NCBI RefSeq assembly: GCF_015752155.1
Contig: NZ_JADOVI010000003.1
Location: 62,001 to 126,000, forward strand
Source of the DNA: Cryobacterium sp. MP_M3
GTDB taxonomy: Bacteria > Actinomycetota > Actinomycetes > Actinomycetales > Microbacteriaceae
Length of the DNA: 64,000 nucleotides
Reading direction: 5' to 3'
In this document: one piece after another, positions 8,629-18,610 of the stretch
Layout: each line of letters starts with the position of its first letter
How positions within the stretch are numbered: position 1 is the stretch's first letter
Translations under genes and position numbers: made by a program
Notes under the pieces: generated by a model
Told to the model about the DNA's origin: nothing
Seen by the model: the letters and a program-made list of their open reading frames with translations, nothing else
The model's database searches: none

Positions 8629-8673
8629 ATTCGACCCCTGATCAACGCGCAAAATCGACCCCCGATCACCGCG
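8629..8673 (+). repeat. Imperfect 20-bp direct repeat
   Basis: ATTCGACCCCTGATCAACGCG at 8629-8649 is repeated as a near copy (ATCGACCCCCGATCACCGCG, 8654-8673) in the 117-bp gap before the PLDc_N gene. It ends 10 bases before that gene's -10 box, so it could be a pair of regulator half sites; no regulator is known. Confidence 0.5.
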
Positions 8674-8683
8674 TCCGGGTCAC

Positions 8684-8699
8684 TAGACTGTCGCCCATG
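8684..8699 (+). promoter_or_regulatory. -10 box and leaderless start of the PLDc_N gene
   Basis: TAGACT at 8684-8689 followed after seven bases by the ATG at 8697; no Shine-Dalgarno is seen. This is the same TANNNT-N6/7-start arrangement found before several genes in the window. Confidence 0.55.
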
Positions 8700-9107
8700 T
8701 ACATGCTGATCTCCGCGGTGTTCTTCCTGCTGCTGCTCGGTGCGCTCATCGACATCATCACCAGGCAGGACGGCCAGGTTCAGCATCTGCCGAAGCTGGT
8801 GTGGATCATGATCGTCATCCTGCTTCCGGTGATCGGCAGCATCCTCTGGTTCGCCGTCGGGCGGGAGTACGCGGCTCCGATCGATCGGGGCACGTTCGGC
8901 GACCCCCGCCGGAGCCAGGCACGACCCTCCCGGCCGGGCGAACCCCGACCGGGAGAACCCTCACGCGGGAAGTACAGCGGTGGTTCGAGCCGCTCCACAG
9001 AGGACGAGCTGGCCGACCTCGAACGGGAGATCGAGTTCCACGCGGAGGCGGCCAGGATCCGGACCCTCGAAGCCGAGATCGAGGCCCGGCGGAAGAGCCT
9101 GGAGTAG
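8697..9107 (+). CDS. PLDc_N domain membrane protein
   Basis: A 136-residue protein with two transmembrane helices (about residues 2-20 and 35-55) that match the phospholipase D N-terminal (PLDc_N) pattern: LLLLGALIDIITRQD, LPKLVWIMIVILLPVIGSILWFAVGRE. A Pro/Arg/Gly-rich linker and a C-terminal charged, probably coiled-coil stretch (ELADLEREIEFHAEAARIRT) follow. There is no phospholipase catalytic HKD motif, so it is not an enzyme; the function is unknown. It converges on ndk with 24 bp between the stops. Confidence 0.88.
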   Translation: MYMLISAVFFLLLLGALIDIITRQDGQVQHLPKLVWIMIVILLPVIGSILWFAVGREYAAPIDRGTFGDPRRSQARPSRPGEPRPGEPSRGKYSGGSSRSTEDELADLEREIEFHAEAARIRTLEAEIEARRKSLE

Positions 9108-9131
9108 CTCCGCGGTCAATCGAAAGAGCGG

Positions 9132-9554
9132 TCAGTCGAACCAGAGGGCCAGCTCGCGGGCGGCGGACTCGGGCGAGTCGGAGCCGTGCACGAGGTTCTG
9201 CTGCACCTTTCCGCCCCAGTCACGGCCGAGGTCGCCGCGGATGGTGCCGGGTGCCGCGGTGGTCGGGTCGGTCGTCCCGGCGAGGGCGCGGAAGCCCTCG
9301 ATCACGCGTTCGCCGGCGATCCGGAGGGCGAGGATGGCGCCGCTTTCCATGAATTCGACGAGCGGTTCGAAGAACGGCTTGCCCTCGTGCTCTGCGTAGT
9401 GCTGGACGAGCAGCGACCGCTCGGGCTCGACCAGCTTCACGTCGACGAGGGAGTAGCCCTTCGCCTCGATCCGGCGCAGGATCTCGCCGGACAGGTTGCG
9501 GGCGACGCCATCCGGCTTGACCAATACAAGGGTTTCTTCGATCTGGGTGCTCAT
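9132..9554 (-). CDS. ndk: Nucleoside diphosphate kinase
   Basis: Transfers the gamma phosphate between nucleoside triphosphates and diphosphates through a phospho-His. The 140-residue product has the LVLVKPDGVARNLSGEILRRIE start, the substrate loop segments RAL.GTTDP and GTIRGDLG, and the active-site motif NLVHGSDS. The ATG at 9554 overlaps the DUF4233 stop as ATGA. Last gene of the ileS-folC-DUF4233-ndk operon, an arrangement (with valS in place of ileS) known from Mycobacterium. Confidence 0.97.
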   Translation of the reverse strand: MSTQIEETLVLVKPDGVARNLSGEILRRIEAKGYSLVDVKLVEPERSLLVQHYAEHEGKPFFEPLVEFMESGAILALRIAGERVIEGFRALAGTTDPTTAAPGTIRGDLGRDWGGKVQQNLVHGSDSPESAARELALWFD

Positions 9555-9901
9555 GAGCTCTCCTTCTGGTTGTCTAATCTGGTGCCGACGACCATGCAGT
9601 ACGTCCACATGGCAGCGAACATTGCGCCAACGAAAAACATCGTGGGGTTGAGGAAACCGGTCGCGAGGACGATGGCCTGGATCGCCCAGCCGGCGTAGTA
9701 CGACCAGTCGCGGCCGAGCAGGCCGATCACCGCGACCATCGCCAGGCACAGCACCGCTCCCCCGCCGAGCGCGAGCCAGGCCGGGAGCGCGCCGAGGCCG
9801 AAGATGACCAGCGCGGCGAGGAAGACGACGATGATCTCGAAGCCCAGCACGATCGAGGCCAGCGACCGTTTCACCGAGCGTCGGGTCACTTCTTCAGCCA
9901 T
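9551..9901 (-). CDS. DUF4233 membrane protein
   Basis: A 116-residue protein with about four hydrophobic helices, ending in a short charged tail (GTRLDNQKESS). The pattern (ASIVLGFEIIVVFLAALVIFGLGALP, GRDWSYYAGWAIQ) matches DUF4233, whose gene lies between folC and ndk in many Actinobacteria (Rv2446c in M. tuberculosis). Function unknown. It overlaps the folC stop by 16 bases and the ndk start by ATGA, so it is translated from the same message. Confidence 0.9.
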   Translation of the reverse strand: MAEEVTRRSVKRSLASIVLGFEIIVVFLAALVIFGLGALPAWLALGGGAVLCLAMVAVIGLLGRDWSYYAGWAIQAIVLATGFLNPTMFFVGAMFAAMWTYCMVVGTRLDNQKESS

Positions 9902-11262
9902 TCCCGGGCGTCGGCCAGGGCGATCGCCTCACCGACGAGGGTGATCGACCCGGTGACGATGACGGCGCGCCGCGGGGATTCCTCGGCCCAGTCCCTCGCG
10001 GATTCGAGCGCCTGGGCGAGGTCGTCGAAGCGGATGGTGGTGTCGTCCCCGGCCGTGCGCGCCACCAGGTCGGCGAGGTCGTCGACGGGGATGGCCCGCT
10101 CCGAGTGCGACGCGGTGACGTGGAAGCGGGTGACGACGGGCTCGAGCGCCGCGATGATCCCCGCCGCGTCCTTGTCGGCCAGGATGCCGACGACGGCGAC
10201 GATCTCGTCGAAGTCGAAGTAGGCATCCAGCGCCGCGGCGAGGGCGGCCGCGCCGTGCGGGTTGTGCGCGGCATCCACCAGCATGGTCGGGTCGGTGCCG
10301 ACCAGCTGCAGCCGGCCGGGCGAGGTTGCGGAGGCGAGCCCCTCCTCGACGAGGTCGTAGGCGAGTTCCTGGCTGCCGGCGCCGAGGAACGATTCGACGG
10401 CGGCGATCGCGACGGCCGCGTTCTGGGCCTGGTGCGTGCCGTAAAGCGGCAGGAACAGGTCGGAATAGGTGCCGGCCAGGCCGCGCACCGAGATGAGCTG
10501 CCCGCCGACGGCGACCTGGCTGGCGAGCAGGGCGAAGTCCTCGCCCTCGCTGGCCAGGGTCGATTCGGTCAGTTCGACCGCGCGTTCGAGTTCGGCCTGC
10601 GCCGGCTCGCCCTGCTTCGCCGTGACGACGGATGCCGCGGGCTTGATGATCCCGGACTTGGTGCGGGCGATCTCCGCGATGGTGTCGCCGAGGCGCCTCG
10701 TGTGGTCGAGGGCGATCGGCGTGATCACGGCGACCTGCCCGTCGGCGGCGTTCGTGGAGTCCCACTCGCCGCCCATGCCTACCTCGATCACGGCCACGTC
10801 GACGGGGGCGTCGGCGAAGCAGGCGAACGCGAGAACGGTGAGCGCCTCGAAGAAGGTGAGCGGTTCGTCGCCGGCGGCGGTGAGCTCGTCGTCGACCATC
10901 CGCAGGTAGGGGGCGATGTCGTCCCAGTTCGCGGCGAGGGCCTCGTCCTCGATCGACTCACCGTCGATCACGATGCGCTCGTTGAGCCGCACGAGGTGCG
11001 GGCTGATCAGCAGTCCGGTGCGCAGGCCGTAGGCGCGGAGGAGGCTCTCGGCGATCCGGCTGGTGCTGGTCTTGCCGTTGGTGCCGGTGATGTGGATGAT
11101 CGGGTACACGGTCTGCGGGTCGCCGAGCAGTTCGAGGGCGCGCCTGGTCGGTTCGAGGCGGGGCCGCGGCGATCCTTCGCCGACGCGGGCGAGCAGGGCC
11201 GCGTACACGGCGTCGCCGGCCTCCCGCGCGGCGTCGCCTTCTGTGGGGCTGGACTTAGACAT
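9886..11262 (-). CDS. folC: Folylpolyglutamate synthase / dihydrofolate synthase
   Basis: Adds glutamate to dihydropteroate and to folates, retaining folate cofactors in the cell. The 458-residue protein has the Mur-ligase ATP loop [49 protein letters not shown] and the C-terminal domain [13 protein letters not shown]. The ATG at 11262 ([10 protein letters not shown]) overlaps the ileS stop by eight bases. The longer in-frame ORF upstream is shadow of ileS. Confidence 0.96.
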   Translation of the reverse strand: MSKSSPTEGDAAREAGDAVYAALLARVGEGSPRPRLEPTRRALELLGDPQTVYPIIHITGTNGKTSTSRIAESLLRAYGLRTGLLISPHLVRLNERIVIDGESIEDEALAANWDDIAPYLRMVDDELTAAGDEPLTFFEALTVLAFACFADAPVDVAVIEVGMGGEWDSTNAADGQVAVITPIALDHTRRLGDTIAEIARTKSGIIKPAASVVTAKQGEPAQAELERAVELTESTLASEGEDFALLASQVAVGGQLISVRGLAGTYSDLFLPLYGTHQAQNAAVAIAAVESFLGAGSQELAYDLVEEGLASATSPGRLQLVGTDPTMLVDAAHNPHGAAALAAALDAYFDFDEIVAVVGILADKDAAGIIAALEPVVTRFHVTASHSERAIPVDDLADLVARTAGDDTTIRFDDLAQALESARDWAEESPRRAVIVTGSITLVGEAIALADAREWLKK

Positions 11263-14200
11263 GGACGAGTCCGTTCTCTCTGGCGACGGCGACGAGCACG
11301 GCACCCAGGTTGGCGTACTGCCCCGCTTCGAAGCGCACGTAGTGTTCGACCGGGGCGCCGACCAGATCGCTGAGCCACTCCGACGGCAGGGTCGCGGCCA
11401 GCAGCTCGGCGTCGGCATCGCTCGCCCGGTGGGTGGCGAATCGGGTGGTCAGGGTCTCGGCGGGCACGTCGACGCCGGCGGCGAGGGCGAACGTGGCCGC
11501 ATCCGCGTCGTCGAAGAAGACCACGTCGAGACGGATGCGGTCGCTCACCTCGAATCCGGCGGACTTGCGGGTGTCCTGCACCGCACGGATCAGGTCCCGG
11601 GCGAATCCCTCTGCCTCGAGTTCGGCCGTCGTCGTCGTGTCAAGCAGCACGAATCCGCCGCCCTGCAGCAGGGCGAGCGCGGTCGTGTCGCCGGTCCCGG
11701 TGCCCTGGCCCGCGTCGGCGGGCTGGCCGCCGGTCTGCAGCACCAGCTCGTACTCTCCCGGGGCCAGTTCGATCCCGCCGGCGGTGACGATGCCGTCGGT
11801 TTCGCTCCAGTCGCCGGCGCGGGCGGCCTTGATCACCTGTTGCACCTGCTTGCCGAGCCGGGGGCCGGCCGCCCGGGCGTTGACGTTGAGCCGGGAGGTG
11901 ACGCCGTAGGCGGTGGCGCTGTCGGCCGCGAGCTCCACGAGGGACACGTTCTTGACGTTGAGCTCGTCGCGGAGGATGGCCTCGAACGGGGCCATCGCCG
12001 GCGTGTCCGTGGTGACCACGGTGAGGTTCGCGAGCGGCAGGCGCACGCGCAGCCCCGCCTGCTTGCGCAGGGAGAGCACGGTGGAACTGATGGTGCGCAC
12101 CTGGTCCATGGCCGCGACGAGCACGTCGTCGGCGGGGAACAGTTCAGGGTCAGGCCAGTCCTCGAGGTGCACGCTGCGGCCGCCGGTGAGTCCCTGCCAG
12201 ATGCGCTCGGTGACGAGCGGGAGCAGGGGTGCGGCAACCCGGGTGAGCGTTTCGAGCACGGTGTAGAGGGTGTCGAAGGCCTCGGCGCCGTTGGCTCCCG
12301 AGACCGTGGCGCCCGCCCAGAAGCGGTCACGCGAGCGGCGCACGTACCAGTTGGTGAGCACGTCGGCGAAGTCCCGGAGCCGGGCGGACGCGAGGGTGCT
12401 GTCCAGGTTCTCCAGGTCTGCGGTGACGTCCGTGATCAGCGCGCGGGTCTTGGCGAGCAGGTACCGGTCGAGCACGTCGGTGGAGTCGGTGCGCCAGCCG
12501 GCGTCGTAGCCGTTCTCGCCGGAGGCGTTGGCGTAGAGGGAGAAGAAGTACCAGGTGCTCCAGAGCGGGAGCATCACCTGGCGGGCACCCTCACGGATGC
12601 CGTCCTCGGTGACGATGAGGTTGCCGCCGCGCAACACCGAGGAGCTCATCAGGAACCAGCGCATCGCATCCGACCCGTCCCGGTCGAACACCTCGTTCAC
12701 GTCGGGGTAGTTGCGCAGCGACTTCGACATCTTCTGCCCGTCGTTGCCGAGCACGATGCCGTGGCTGACGACGTTCTTGAACGCCGGCCGGTCGAACAGG
12801 GCGACCCCGAGCACGTGCAGCATGTAGAACCAGCCGCGGGTCTGCCCGATGTATTCGACGATGAAGTCGGCCGGGTTGTGGCTGTCGAACCAATCCCGGT
12901 TCTCGAACGGGTAGTGCACCTGGGCGAAGGGCATCGAGCCGGAGTCGAACCAGACGTCGAGCACATCCGTGATGCGCCGCATGGTGGACTGGCCGGTCGG
13001 GTCGTCGGGGTTCGGCCGGGTGAGCTCGTCGATGTAGGGGCGGTGCAGGTCGGTGGGGCGCACGCCGAAGTCGGCCTCGAGCTCGTCCAGCGAGCCGTAG
13101 ACGTCGATCCGCGGGTAGTCGGGGTTGTCGCTCTTCCAGACCGGGATCGGCGAGCCGAAGTAGCGGTTGCGGCTGATCGACCAGTCGCGGGCGTTGCCGA
13201 TCCATTTGCCGAACTGGCCGTCCTTGACGTTCTCCGGGACCCAGTTGATGTCCTGGTTGAGCACTTCCATCCGGTCCCGGAAGTCGGTGACCCGCACGAA
13301 CCAGCTGGAGACGGCCTTGTAGATGAGGGGGTTGCGGCAGCGCCAGCAGTGCGGGTAGGAGTGCTCGTAGCTGGCCTGGCGGAGCAGGCGCCCCTCGGCG
13401 CGGATCAGCTGGGTGAGCGGCTTGTTCGCGTCCGACCAGAGCAGGCCGGCCACCTCGGGCACGTCGGGCAGGAACTTTCCGCCGTCGTCGAGGGAGATGA
13501 TCACCGGGATGCCCGCGGCCTCGCAGATCCGCTGGTCCTCTTCACCGTAGGCCGGGGCCTGGTGCACGATGCCGGTGCCGTCCGCGGTGGTGACGTAGTC
13601 CGCCACGACGATGGTCCAGGCGTTCCCGGTGCCCCACACCGCGGTGTCCGCGTAGTAGTCGAAGAGCCGGTCGTAGGAGACGCCCTCGAGGTCGCTGCCG
13701 AGCACGGTGCGGGCGATCGCCGCGGTCGCGTCGGCCGCGGACTCGTAGCCGAGGTCCTTGGCGTAGTTGCCGACGAGGTCGATCGCGATCAGGTACTCGG
13801 CGCCGAGCACCTCGGCCGCGGCATCCGTTCGCCCGGACTCCTCGCGGAGCACGGTGGCATCCGGGGTGCCGTTCGGGCCGGCCGGCACGACGGCGTAGAC
13901 GATCTGCGGGCCGACGGCGAGCGCGAGGTTGGTCGGCAGGGTCCACGGGGTCGTCGTCCACGCCAGCGCGCGCACGGCGGTGAGGCCGAGCGCCTCCGCC
14001 TTCGCCCCGACGAGCGGGAAGGTGACCGTGACCGTCTGGTCCTGGCGCATCTTGTAGACGTCGTCGTCCATCCGCAGTTCATGGTTGGACAGCGGGGTCT
14101 GGTCGCGCCAGCAGTAGGGCAGCACCCGGTAGCCCTCGTAGGCGAGGCCCTTGTCGTGCAGCCGCTTGAAGGCCCAGATCACGGATTCCATGAAGGTGAT

Positions 14201-14698
14201 GTCGAGGGTCTTGTAGTCGTTCTCGAAGTCGACCCAGCGGGCCTGGCGGGTGACGTACTCCTCCCACACCTTGGTGTACTTGAGCACGGAGCTGCGGGCG
14301 ACGGCGTTGAAGGCGCCGATGCCCATCTTCTCGATCTCACTCTTGTCGACGATGCCGAGTTCCCGCTCGGCCTCGAGCTCGGCCGGAAGCCCGTGGGTGT
14401 CCCAGCCGAACCGGCGGTGCACCTGCTTGCCGCGCATGGTCTGGAAACGCGGGAACAGGTCCTTCGCGTACCCGGTCAGGAGGTGGCCGTAGTGCGGCAG
14501 GCCGTTTGCGAACGGCGGGCCGTCATAGAAGACCCACTCCGGCGCGCCCTCCCGGTTGTCGATCGACGCCTGGAAGGTGGCGTCGTCCTTCCAGAACGAG
14601 AGCACCTCGGTTTCGAGCTGGGGAAAGTTCGGCGACGGCACGATCGAGCCGGGCTGCTTGTCGGCCGAACCTGATTGCTGACCTTGGGGGTACGTCAT
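11255..14698 (-). CDS. ileS: Isoleucyl-tRNA synthetase, type 2 (eukaryote-like)
   Basis: Charges tRNA-Ile. The 1147-residue protein has the class I signature as HYGH ([15 protein letters not shown]), the editing domain, [21 protein letters not shown] and the KMSKS loop [13 protein letters not shown], then a long C-terminal anticodon-binding region. The length and the HYGH form fit IleRS2, the type known from M. tuberculosis and from mupirocin-resistant plasmids; intrinsic mupirocin tolerance is therefore likely but not shown. ATG 14698 has AGGAG six bases upstream. It is preceded by a T-box leader and heads the ileS-folC-DUF4233-ndk operon. Confidence 0.97.
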   Translation of the reverse strand: MTYPQGQQSGSADKQPGSIVPSPNFPQLETEVLSFWKDDATFQASIDNREGAPEWVFYDGPPFANGLPHYGHLLTGYAKDLFPRFQTMRGKQVHRRFGWDTHGLPAELEAERELGIVDKSEIEKMGIGAFNAVARSSVLKYTKVWEEYVTRQARWVDFENDYKTLDITFMESVIWAFKRLHDKGLAYEGYRVLPYCWRDQTPLSNHELRMDDDVYKMRQDQTVTVTFPLVGAKAEALGLTAVRALAWTTTPWTLPTNLALAVGPQIVYAVVPAGPNGTPDATVLREESGRTDAAAEVLGAEYLIAIDLVGNYAKDLGYESAADATAAIARTVLGSDLEGVSYDRLFDYYADTAVWGTGNAWTIVVADYVTTADGTGIVHQAPAYGEEDQRICEAAGIPVIISLDDGGKFLPDVPEVAGLLWSDANKPLTQLIRAEGRLLRQASYEHSYPHCWRCRNPLIYKAVSSWFVRVTDFRDRMEVLNQDINWVPENVKDGQFGKWIGNARDWSISRNRYFGSPIPVWKSDNPDYPRIDVYGSLDELEADFGVRPTDLHRPYIDELTRPNPDDPTGQSTMRRITDVLDVWFDSGSMPFAQVHYPFENRDWFDSHNPADFIVEYIGQTRGWFYMLHVLGVALFDRPAFKNVVSHGIVLGNDGQKMSKSLRNYPDVNEVFDRDGSDAMRWFLMSSSVLRGGNLIVTEDGIREGARQVMLPLWSTWYFFSLYANASGENGYDAGWRTDSTDVLDRYLLAKTRALITDVTADLENLDSTLASARLRDFADVLTNWYVRRSRDRFWAGATVSGANGAEAFDTLYTVLETLTRVAAPLLPLVTERIWQGLTGGRSVHLEDWPDPELFPADDVLVAAMDQVRTISSTVLSLRKQAGLRVRLPLANLTVVTTDTPAMAPFEAILRDELNVKNVSLVELAADSATAYGVTSRLNVNARAAGPRLGKQVQQVIKAARAGDWSETDGIVTAGGIELAPGEYELVLQTGGQPADAGQGTGTGDTTALALLQGGGFVLLDTTTTAELEAEGFARDLIRAVQDTRKSAGFEVSDRIRLDVVFFDDADAATFALAAGVDVPAETLTTRFATHRASDADAELLAATLPSEWLSDLVGAPVEHYVRFEAGQYANLGAVLVAVARENGLVHV

Positions 14699-14702
14699 GC
14701 TT

Positions 14703-14935
14703 CTCCTGGACGAGTCGGGCAGTTTCTGCGTCCTGCGTGAGGCAGGCCTGCCCTGTTCCACGAGGACGCCGACTCCGAAAGGGATCCGCCGCGGTACCAC
14801 CTCGCTTGCCGCCCGGGTGAACGGGCGACCGCTTGTTCAGAGGCTGTGACGGGCCCGACCCGTTCGGTTCTACCAGGCCCCGGAGGGCCGTTCTTCCGAA
14901 GACTCACCGGTGATGGCCGGATCATAGTCATGCGT
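14703..14935 (-). promoter_or_regulatory. Isoleucine T-box leader (probably translational, ultrashort stem I)
   Basis: The leader of ileS carries the T-box core AGGTGGTACCGCGG on the minus strand at 14802-14789, which pairs with the CCA end of uncharged tRNA. Upstream, a short stem I shows the isoleucine specifier ATC at 14914-14912 inside GGCCATCACCGG. Downstream, the segment before the ileS AGGAG can pair with itself and hide the ribosome site; I see no T-run terminator. Actinobacterial ileS T-boxes of this kind control translation: uncharged tRNA-Ile exposes the ribosome binding site. Confidence 0.9.
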
Positions 14936-14940
14936 CGACA

Positions 14941-14946
14941 ATTCTA
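14941..14946 (-). promoter_or_regulatory. -10 box of the ileS T-box transcript
   Basis: TAGAAT on the minus strand at 14946-14941 would place the transcript start near 14934, just before the T-box stem I. A nearer TATGAT (14926-14921) was not chosen because it would start the RNA inside stem I. Confidence 0.5.
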
Positions 14947-14993
14947 GCCTGCCGCATACGCCGGGTGGAATTCCCGGCCGCCACCGGATGTTT

Positions 14994-14999
14994 TACGAT
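14994..14999 (+). promoter_or_regulatory. -10 box of the peptide ABC operon
   Basis: TACGAT at 14994-14999 predicts a start near 15006 and a 5' leader of about 73 bases before the lipoprotein ATG at 15079. It is divergent from the ileS promoter within about 50 bp. Confidence 0.4.
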
Positions 15000-15078
15000 G
15001 GGACAGTGGCGGCCCACCACGGGGCCGCTCCCCGACCAGCACACTCGGCCGTTCCCTGCCGTGGAAAGAGATCACCTC

Positions 15079-16731
15079 ATGCATTCCTCGGTCCATTCAC
15101 ACCGTCCGGCCGTCATCGGGGCCGTCCTGGCCGCCGCCCTCCTCCTCACCTCGTGCGCGGCCTCCCCCGGCGCCGACGCCGGCAGCACCCCGGTGAAGGG
15201 CGGCACGCTCAGTTACGCGTCGGGAGACGCCGAACCGACCTGCCTGGACCCGCACGTCGGCGGCAACTACCCGCAGGCCCTGCTCAGCACGCAGTTCCTG
15301 GAGTCGCTGGTCTCCCGGGACTCCAACGGCCAGATCATCCCGTGGCTGGCGAAGTCCTGGACGGAGAGCCCCGACGGGCTCGTCTGGGAGTTCACCCTCA
15401 CCGACGGCGTGACGTTCACGGATGGGACCCCGCTCGACGCGGCCGCCGTGCAGGCCAACGTGGCGCACCTGCAAGACCCGAAGACCGGTTCCTCGACCGG
15501 CTATCTGGCGCTGGCGAAGGTCGCGAGCACCGAGGCCGTCTCGGCGAACGTGGTGAGATTCACCCTGAGCGAACCGGACAGCGCCCTCCTCGAATCGCTG
15601 ACCCAGCCGTGGCTGGCGATCGAGTCCCCGACGGGCCTGGCCCGGGGCATGGACGAGAACTGCGCGGCCCCGGTCGGCACCGGCCCGTTCACGGTGGAGA
15701 GCTGGGAGAAGCAGGACTCGGTCGTGCTCGTGCGCAACGCCGGCTACACGTCGCCGCCCGCCGACGCCGACCACACCGGCCCGGCCTACCTGGCCATGAT
15801 CATCTGGCGGTTCATCCCCGACTCGGCGTCGCGGTTCGCGGCCCTGCAGGCCGGTGACGTCGACGTGATCGACAACGCCCAGCCCGACACGATCGTGCAG
15901 GCGGAGAAGGGCGACACGATCACCCACCTCGACGCGCCCCGGCCCGGCGCCTCGAACCGGATCGAACTGAACTCGTCCCGGCCGCCGTTCAACGACGCGC
16001 TCGTGCGGGAGGCCTTCATCCGCTCGGCCAACGTCGACGATGCCGTCAGCAGCCTCTTCCAGGGCACCGCCAAACGGTCGTACTCGGCCCTCTCCAGCGT
16101 GGAGGCCACCGCCCTCCAGCGGCCTGACCTCTTCGGCTACGACGCCAAGGCTGCGGGCAAGCTGCTCGACTCCGCCGGCTGGACGGCCCGCGACTCGGCC
16201 GGCTACCGGGTGAAGGACGGCGCACGCCTGACCGTGCAGTTCCCGGTGAGCACGAACCAGTCCATCCCCGCCGAACAGTCGCTGTTCGAGCAGATCCAGG
16301 CGACCGCGAAGAAGACCGGCTTCGACGTGGTGCTCACCCCGATGGACCTCTCCAGCTGGTACACGGCGCTCGGCGAGAACGGCTACGACGCCGTCAGCGC
16401 CCCGTACACCAAGGTCGGTCCTGACGTGCTGCGCATCCTCTTCGACTCCGCCGGCATCGTCCCTGCCCCCAGCGGCTACTTCGCCAACCACGCGCAGGTG
16501 AACGACCCCGAGGTGGACGCGCTGCTCGCCGAGGCCGCCACCGTGACGGATGCCGGCAAGCGCGCCGCCCTCTACACGGACGTTCAGAACAAGGTTCTGG
16601 AGGGCTTCTACATCCTGCCGCTCTACGACCAGCAGAACCACTACCTGCTGAGCTCCCGCGTCTCCGGGGCCCGCGCGATGCCGACCGTGTCGACTCCCAC
16701 GTTCTACGACGCCTGGCTCCCCGCCGAGTGA
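15079..16731 (+). CDS. ABC transporter substrate-binding lipoprotein, family 5 (peptide/nickel type)
   Basis: Membrane-anchored solute receptor of a peptide/opine/nickel-type importer. The 550-residue precursor has a signal peptide with a lipobox ending LLLTSCAA (Cys26 lipidated), then the SBP_bac_5 fold: GGTLSYASGDAEPTCLDPHVG, WLAKSWTESPDGLVWEFTL, GTGPFTVESWEKQDSVVLVRN and GYDAKAAGKLLDSAGW. ATG 15079 is chosen because it directly precedes the signal sequence and has GGAAAGAG upstream. The stop overlaps the first permease start (GTGA). The ligand cannot be read from the sequence. Confidence 0.93.
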   Translation: MHSSVHSHRPAVIGAVLAAALLLTSCAASPGADAGSTPVKGGTLSYASGDAEPTCLDPHVGGNYPQALLSTQFLESLVSRDSNGQIIPWLAKSWTESPDGLVWEFTLTDGVTFTDGTPLDAAAVQANVAHLQDPKTGSSTGYLALAKVASTEAVSANVVRFTLSEPDSALLESLTQPWLAIESPTGLARGMDENCAAPVGTGPFTVESWEKQDSVVLVRNAGYTSPPADADHTGPAYLAMIIWRFIPDSASRFAALQAGDVDVIDNAQPDTIVQAEKGDTITHLDAPRPGASNRIELNSSRPPFNDALVREAFIRSANVDDAVSSLFQGTAKRSYSALSSVEATALQRPDLFGYDAKAAGKLLDSAGWTARDSAGYRVKDGARLTVQFPVSTNQSIPAEQSLFEQIQATAKKTGFDVVLTPMDLSSWYTALGENGYDAVSAPYTKVGPDVLRILFDSAGIVPAPSGYFANHAQVNDPEVDALLAEAATVTDAGKRAALYTDVQNKVLEGFYILPLYDQQNHYLLSSRVSGARAMPTVSTPTFYDAWLPAE

Positions 16732-17750
16732 CCGACGCGGCGGCGGGTTCGCTGCGGCCGGACGGGGCACCGCGCTCCGCCCGGCCGGTTCGGGCACGCT
16801 CGCGGGTCGCTCTCCGCCGCACGCTGCCCGGCATCCTCGCCGCCCGCCTGGCCGGGGCGGTGTTCGTGCTCTGGGCCGTGGCCACGATCACCTTCTTCGC
16901 CATCAGGCTGATCCCCGGCGACCCGGCCGAGGCCATCCTGGGCGGTCCGGGCTCGCAGACGTCACCGGAGGCACTGGCCGCGGTGCGCGCCCGCTACGGT
17001 CTCGACCAGCCCGTCGTCGTCCAGTACCTGGCCCAGTTGGGCCGGCTGGCGACCGGAGACCTCGGCCGGTCCTACGCGCTCAGGCAGGATGTCGCCCCGC
17101 TGCTGGTCGGCCAGCTCGGCGGGACCCTGCTGCTGGCGGCGCTCGCGCTCGTCGTCGCCTGGCTGTTCGCGCTCGTGCTCGCCACCTGGTCGACCCGCGG
17201 CGGGCGTTTCGCCTGGTATCTCGGCTCCGGACTGGAGATCGTCGCGGCGGCGCTGCCCCACTTCTGGCTGGCCACCGCGCTGATCGTGCTGTTCAGCGTC
17301 TGGCTGGGCTGGTTGCCGCCGATCAGCACCCCCGGCCCGGCCGGCCTCGTACTGCCGGTGCTCACCCTCGCCATCCCCCTGGCCGGGTTCCTCGGCCAGG
17401 TCATGCGCGAGTCCCTGCTCACCGCCCTCGAGTCACCGTTCGTGCTCTCGGCGAGGGCCCGCGGCGAGGGCGATCGTGGTGTGCGCTGGATCCATGCCCT
17501 CCGGCACGCGTCTCTGCCGGCGATCAGTCTCTCCGGCTGGGCCTTCGGCTCCCTGATCAGCGGCGCCGTCGTGGTGGAGACCATCTTCGCCCGGCCCGGC
17601 CTGGGCCGCACCATGCTCAACGCGGTCACCGTGCGCGACGTGCCCGTGGTGATCGGGGTGGTGATGATCGTCGCCGTCGGATACATCCTGATGACCGTCG
17701 TCACCGACCTGGCCCAGTGGATCGCCGACCCGCGATTGCGCCGGCGATGA
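16728..17750 (+). CDS. ABC transporter permease, DppB/OppB type
   Basis: Membrane subunit of the peptide-type importer. The 340 residues contain about six transmembrane helices, the DppB-type start after a charged N-terminus (VLWAVATITFFAIRLIPGDPAEAILGG), and the cytoplasmic coupling segment SARARGEGDRGVRWIHALRHASLPAIS. It starts at GTG 16728, overlapping the stop of the binding protein, and ends in an ATGA overlap with the second permease, so the four genes are one tightly coupled operon. The N-terminal 30 or so residues before the first helix are longer than usual. Confidence 0.93.
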   Translation: MTDAAAGSLRPDGAPRSARPVRARSRVALRRTLPGILAARLAGAVFVLWAVATITFFAIRLIPGDPAEAILGGPGSQTSPEALAAVRARYGLDQPVVVQYLAQLGRLATGDLGRSYALRQDVAPLLVGQLGGTLLLAALALVVAWLFALVLATWSTRGGRFAWYLGSGLEIVAAALPHFWLATALIVLFSVWLGWLPPISTPGPAGLVLPVLTLAIPLAGFLGQVMRESLLTALESPFVLSARARGEGDRGVRWIHALRHASLPAISLSGWAFGSLISGAVVVETIFARPGLGRTMLNAVTVRDVPVVIGVVMIVAVGYILMTVVTDLAQWIADPRLRRR

Positions 17751-18610
17751 GCGACCTCGAGGTCCAGGCCGACCTCGGCCGCCAGGCGCGGGCGCGGGAG
17801 CCGCGCCGACGCCGGCTCGGTGTCGCCGAGGCCCTCGCCGCCGCGTGCGCGCTGTTCCTCCTCGTGGCCGCGGTCGCGCCCTCCGTTCTCGCGCCCGGCG
17901 ACCCGCTCGCGATCGACCCGTTGTCGGCCTTCCAGCCGCCGAATCTCGCGCACTGGTTCGGCACCGACGAGTCCGGCCGGGACATCTTCACCCGGGTCAG
18001 CCACGGCACCGGAGGCTCCCTGATGATCGGCATCCTGGCCACAGCGATCGGCCTCGGCCTCGGGATCGTGCTCGGAACCATGGCCGGGATGCTCGGCCGG
18101 GTCGTCGACTTCACCGTCAATCGGTTCCTCGAGGTGCTGTTCGCGTTCCCCGGCCTGCTGCTGGCCCTGCTCGTCATCCTGGTCTTCGGGCCCGGAGCAC
18201 AGACGGCGACCGTGGCGGTGGGGCTGGCGACGGCGCCCGGCTATGCCCGCATCATCCGGGCCCAGCTGATCTCGGTGCGGTCGTCGGCGTTCGTGGAGGC
18301 GGCCACCGTGCTCGGCCGCGGCCGCTGGCAGATCCTGCTGCGGCACATCCTGCCGAACACCCTGGCGCCGCTGTTCGTGCTGGGCACCCTCGGCATCGGA
18401 CAGGCCGTGGTCTGGGCGTCGGCCCTGAGCTACCTCGGGCTCGGCGCGGCCCCGCCCGCCGCCGAATGGGGTGCCATGCTCTCGGCCGGGCGCACCTACA
18501 TCACGTCGGCCTGGTGGATGGCCTTCTTCCCCGGGCTGTTCATCGTGCTCACCGCGGTCACCGCGACGAGCCTGGGCCGCGCCCTCGAACGACGATTGAG
18601 GCACGCATGA
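17747..18610 (+). CDS. ABC transporter permease, DppC/OppC type
   Basis: Second membrane subunit, 287 residues, with the DppC-specific N-terminal motif HWFGTDESGRDIFTRVSHG after the first helix and the coupling segment EAATVLGRGRWQILLRHILPNTLAPL. It pairs with the DppB-like subunit to form the pore. Start ATG 17747 overlaps the preceding stop (ATGA) and the stop overlaps the ATPase start in the same way. Confidence 0.94.
   Translation: MSDLEVQADLGRQARAREPRRRRLGVAEALAAACALFLLVAAVAPSVLAPGDPLAIDPLSAFQPPNLAHWFGTDESGRDIFTRVSHGTGGSLMIGILATAIGLGLGIVLGTMAGMLGRVVDFTVNRFLEVLFAFPGLLLALLVILVFGPGAQTATVAVGLATAPGYARIIRAQLISVRSSAFVEAATVLGRGRWQILLRHILPNTLAPLFVLGTLGIGQAVVWASALSYLGLGAAPPAAEWGAMLSAGRTYITSAWWMAFFPGLFIVLTAVTATSLGRALERRLRHA

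Noticed and set aside
11063-14674. A 1203-residue open frame on the plus strand, antisense to ileS and folC
   Set aside because: High-GC genes produce long antisense frames; its composition (Gly/Val/Asp/Arg-rich without any domain) and complete overlap with ileS motifs show it is a shadow.
15006-15857. Leaderless-type GTG (15006) after TACGAT opening a frame across the binding-protein gene
   Set aside because: The frame is out of phase with the lipoprotein and encodes Arg/Gly-rich shadow sequence; the real start with signal peptide is ATG 15079.
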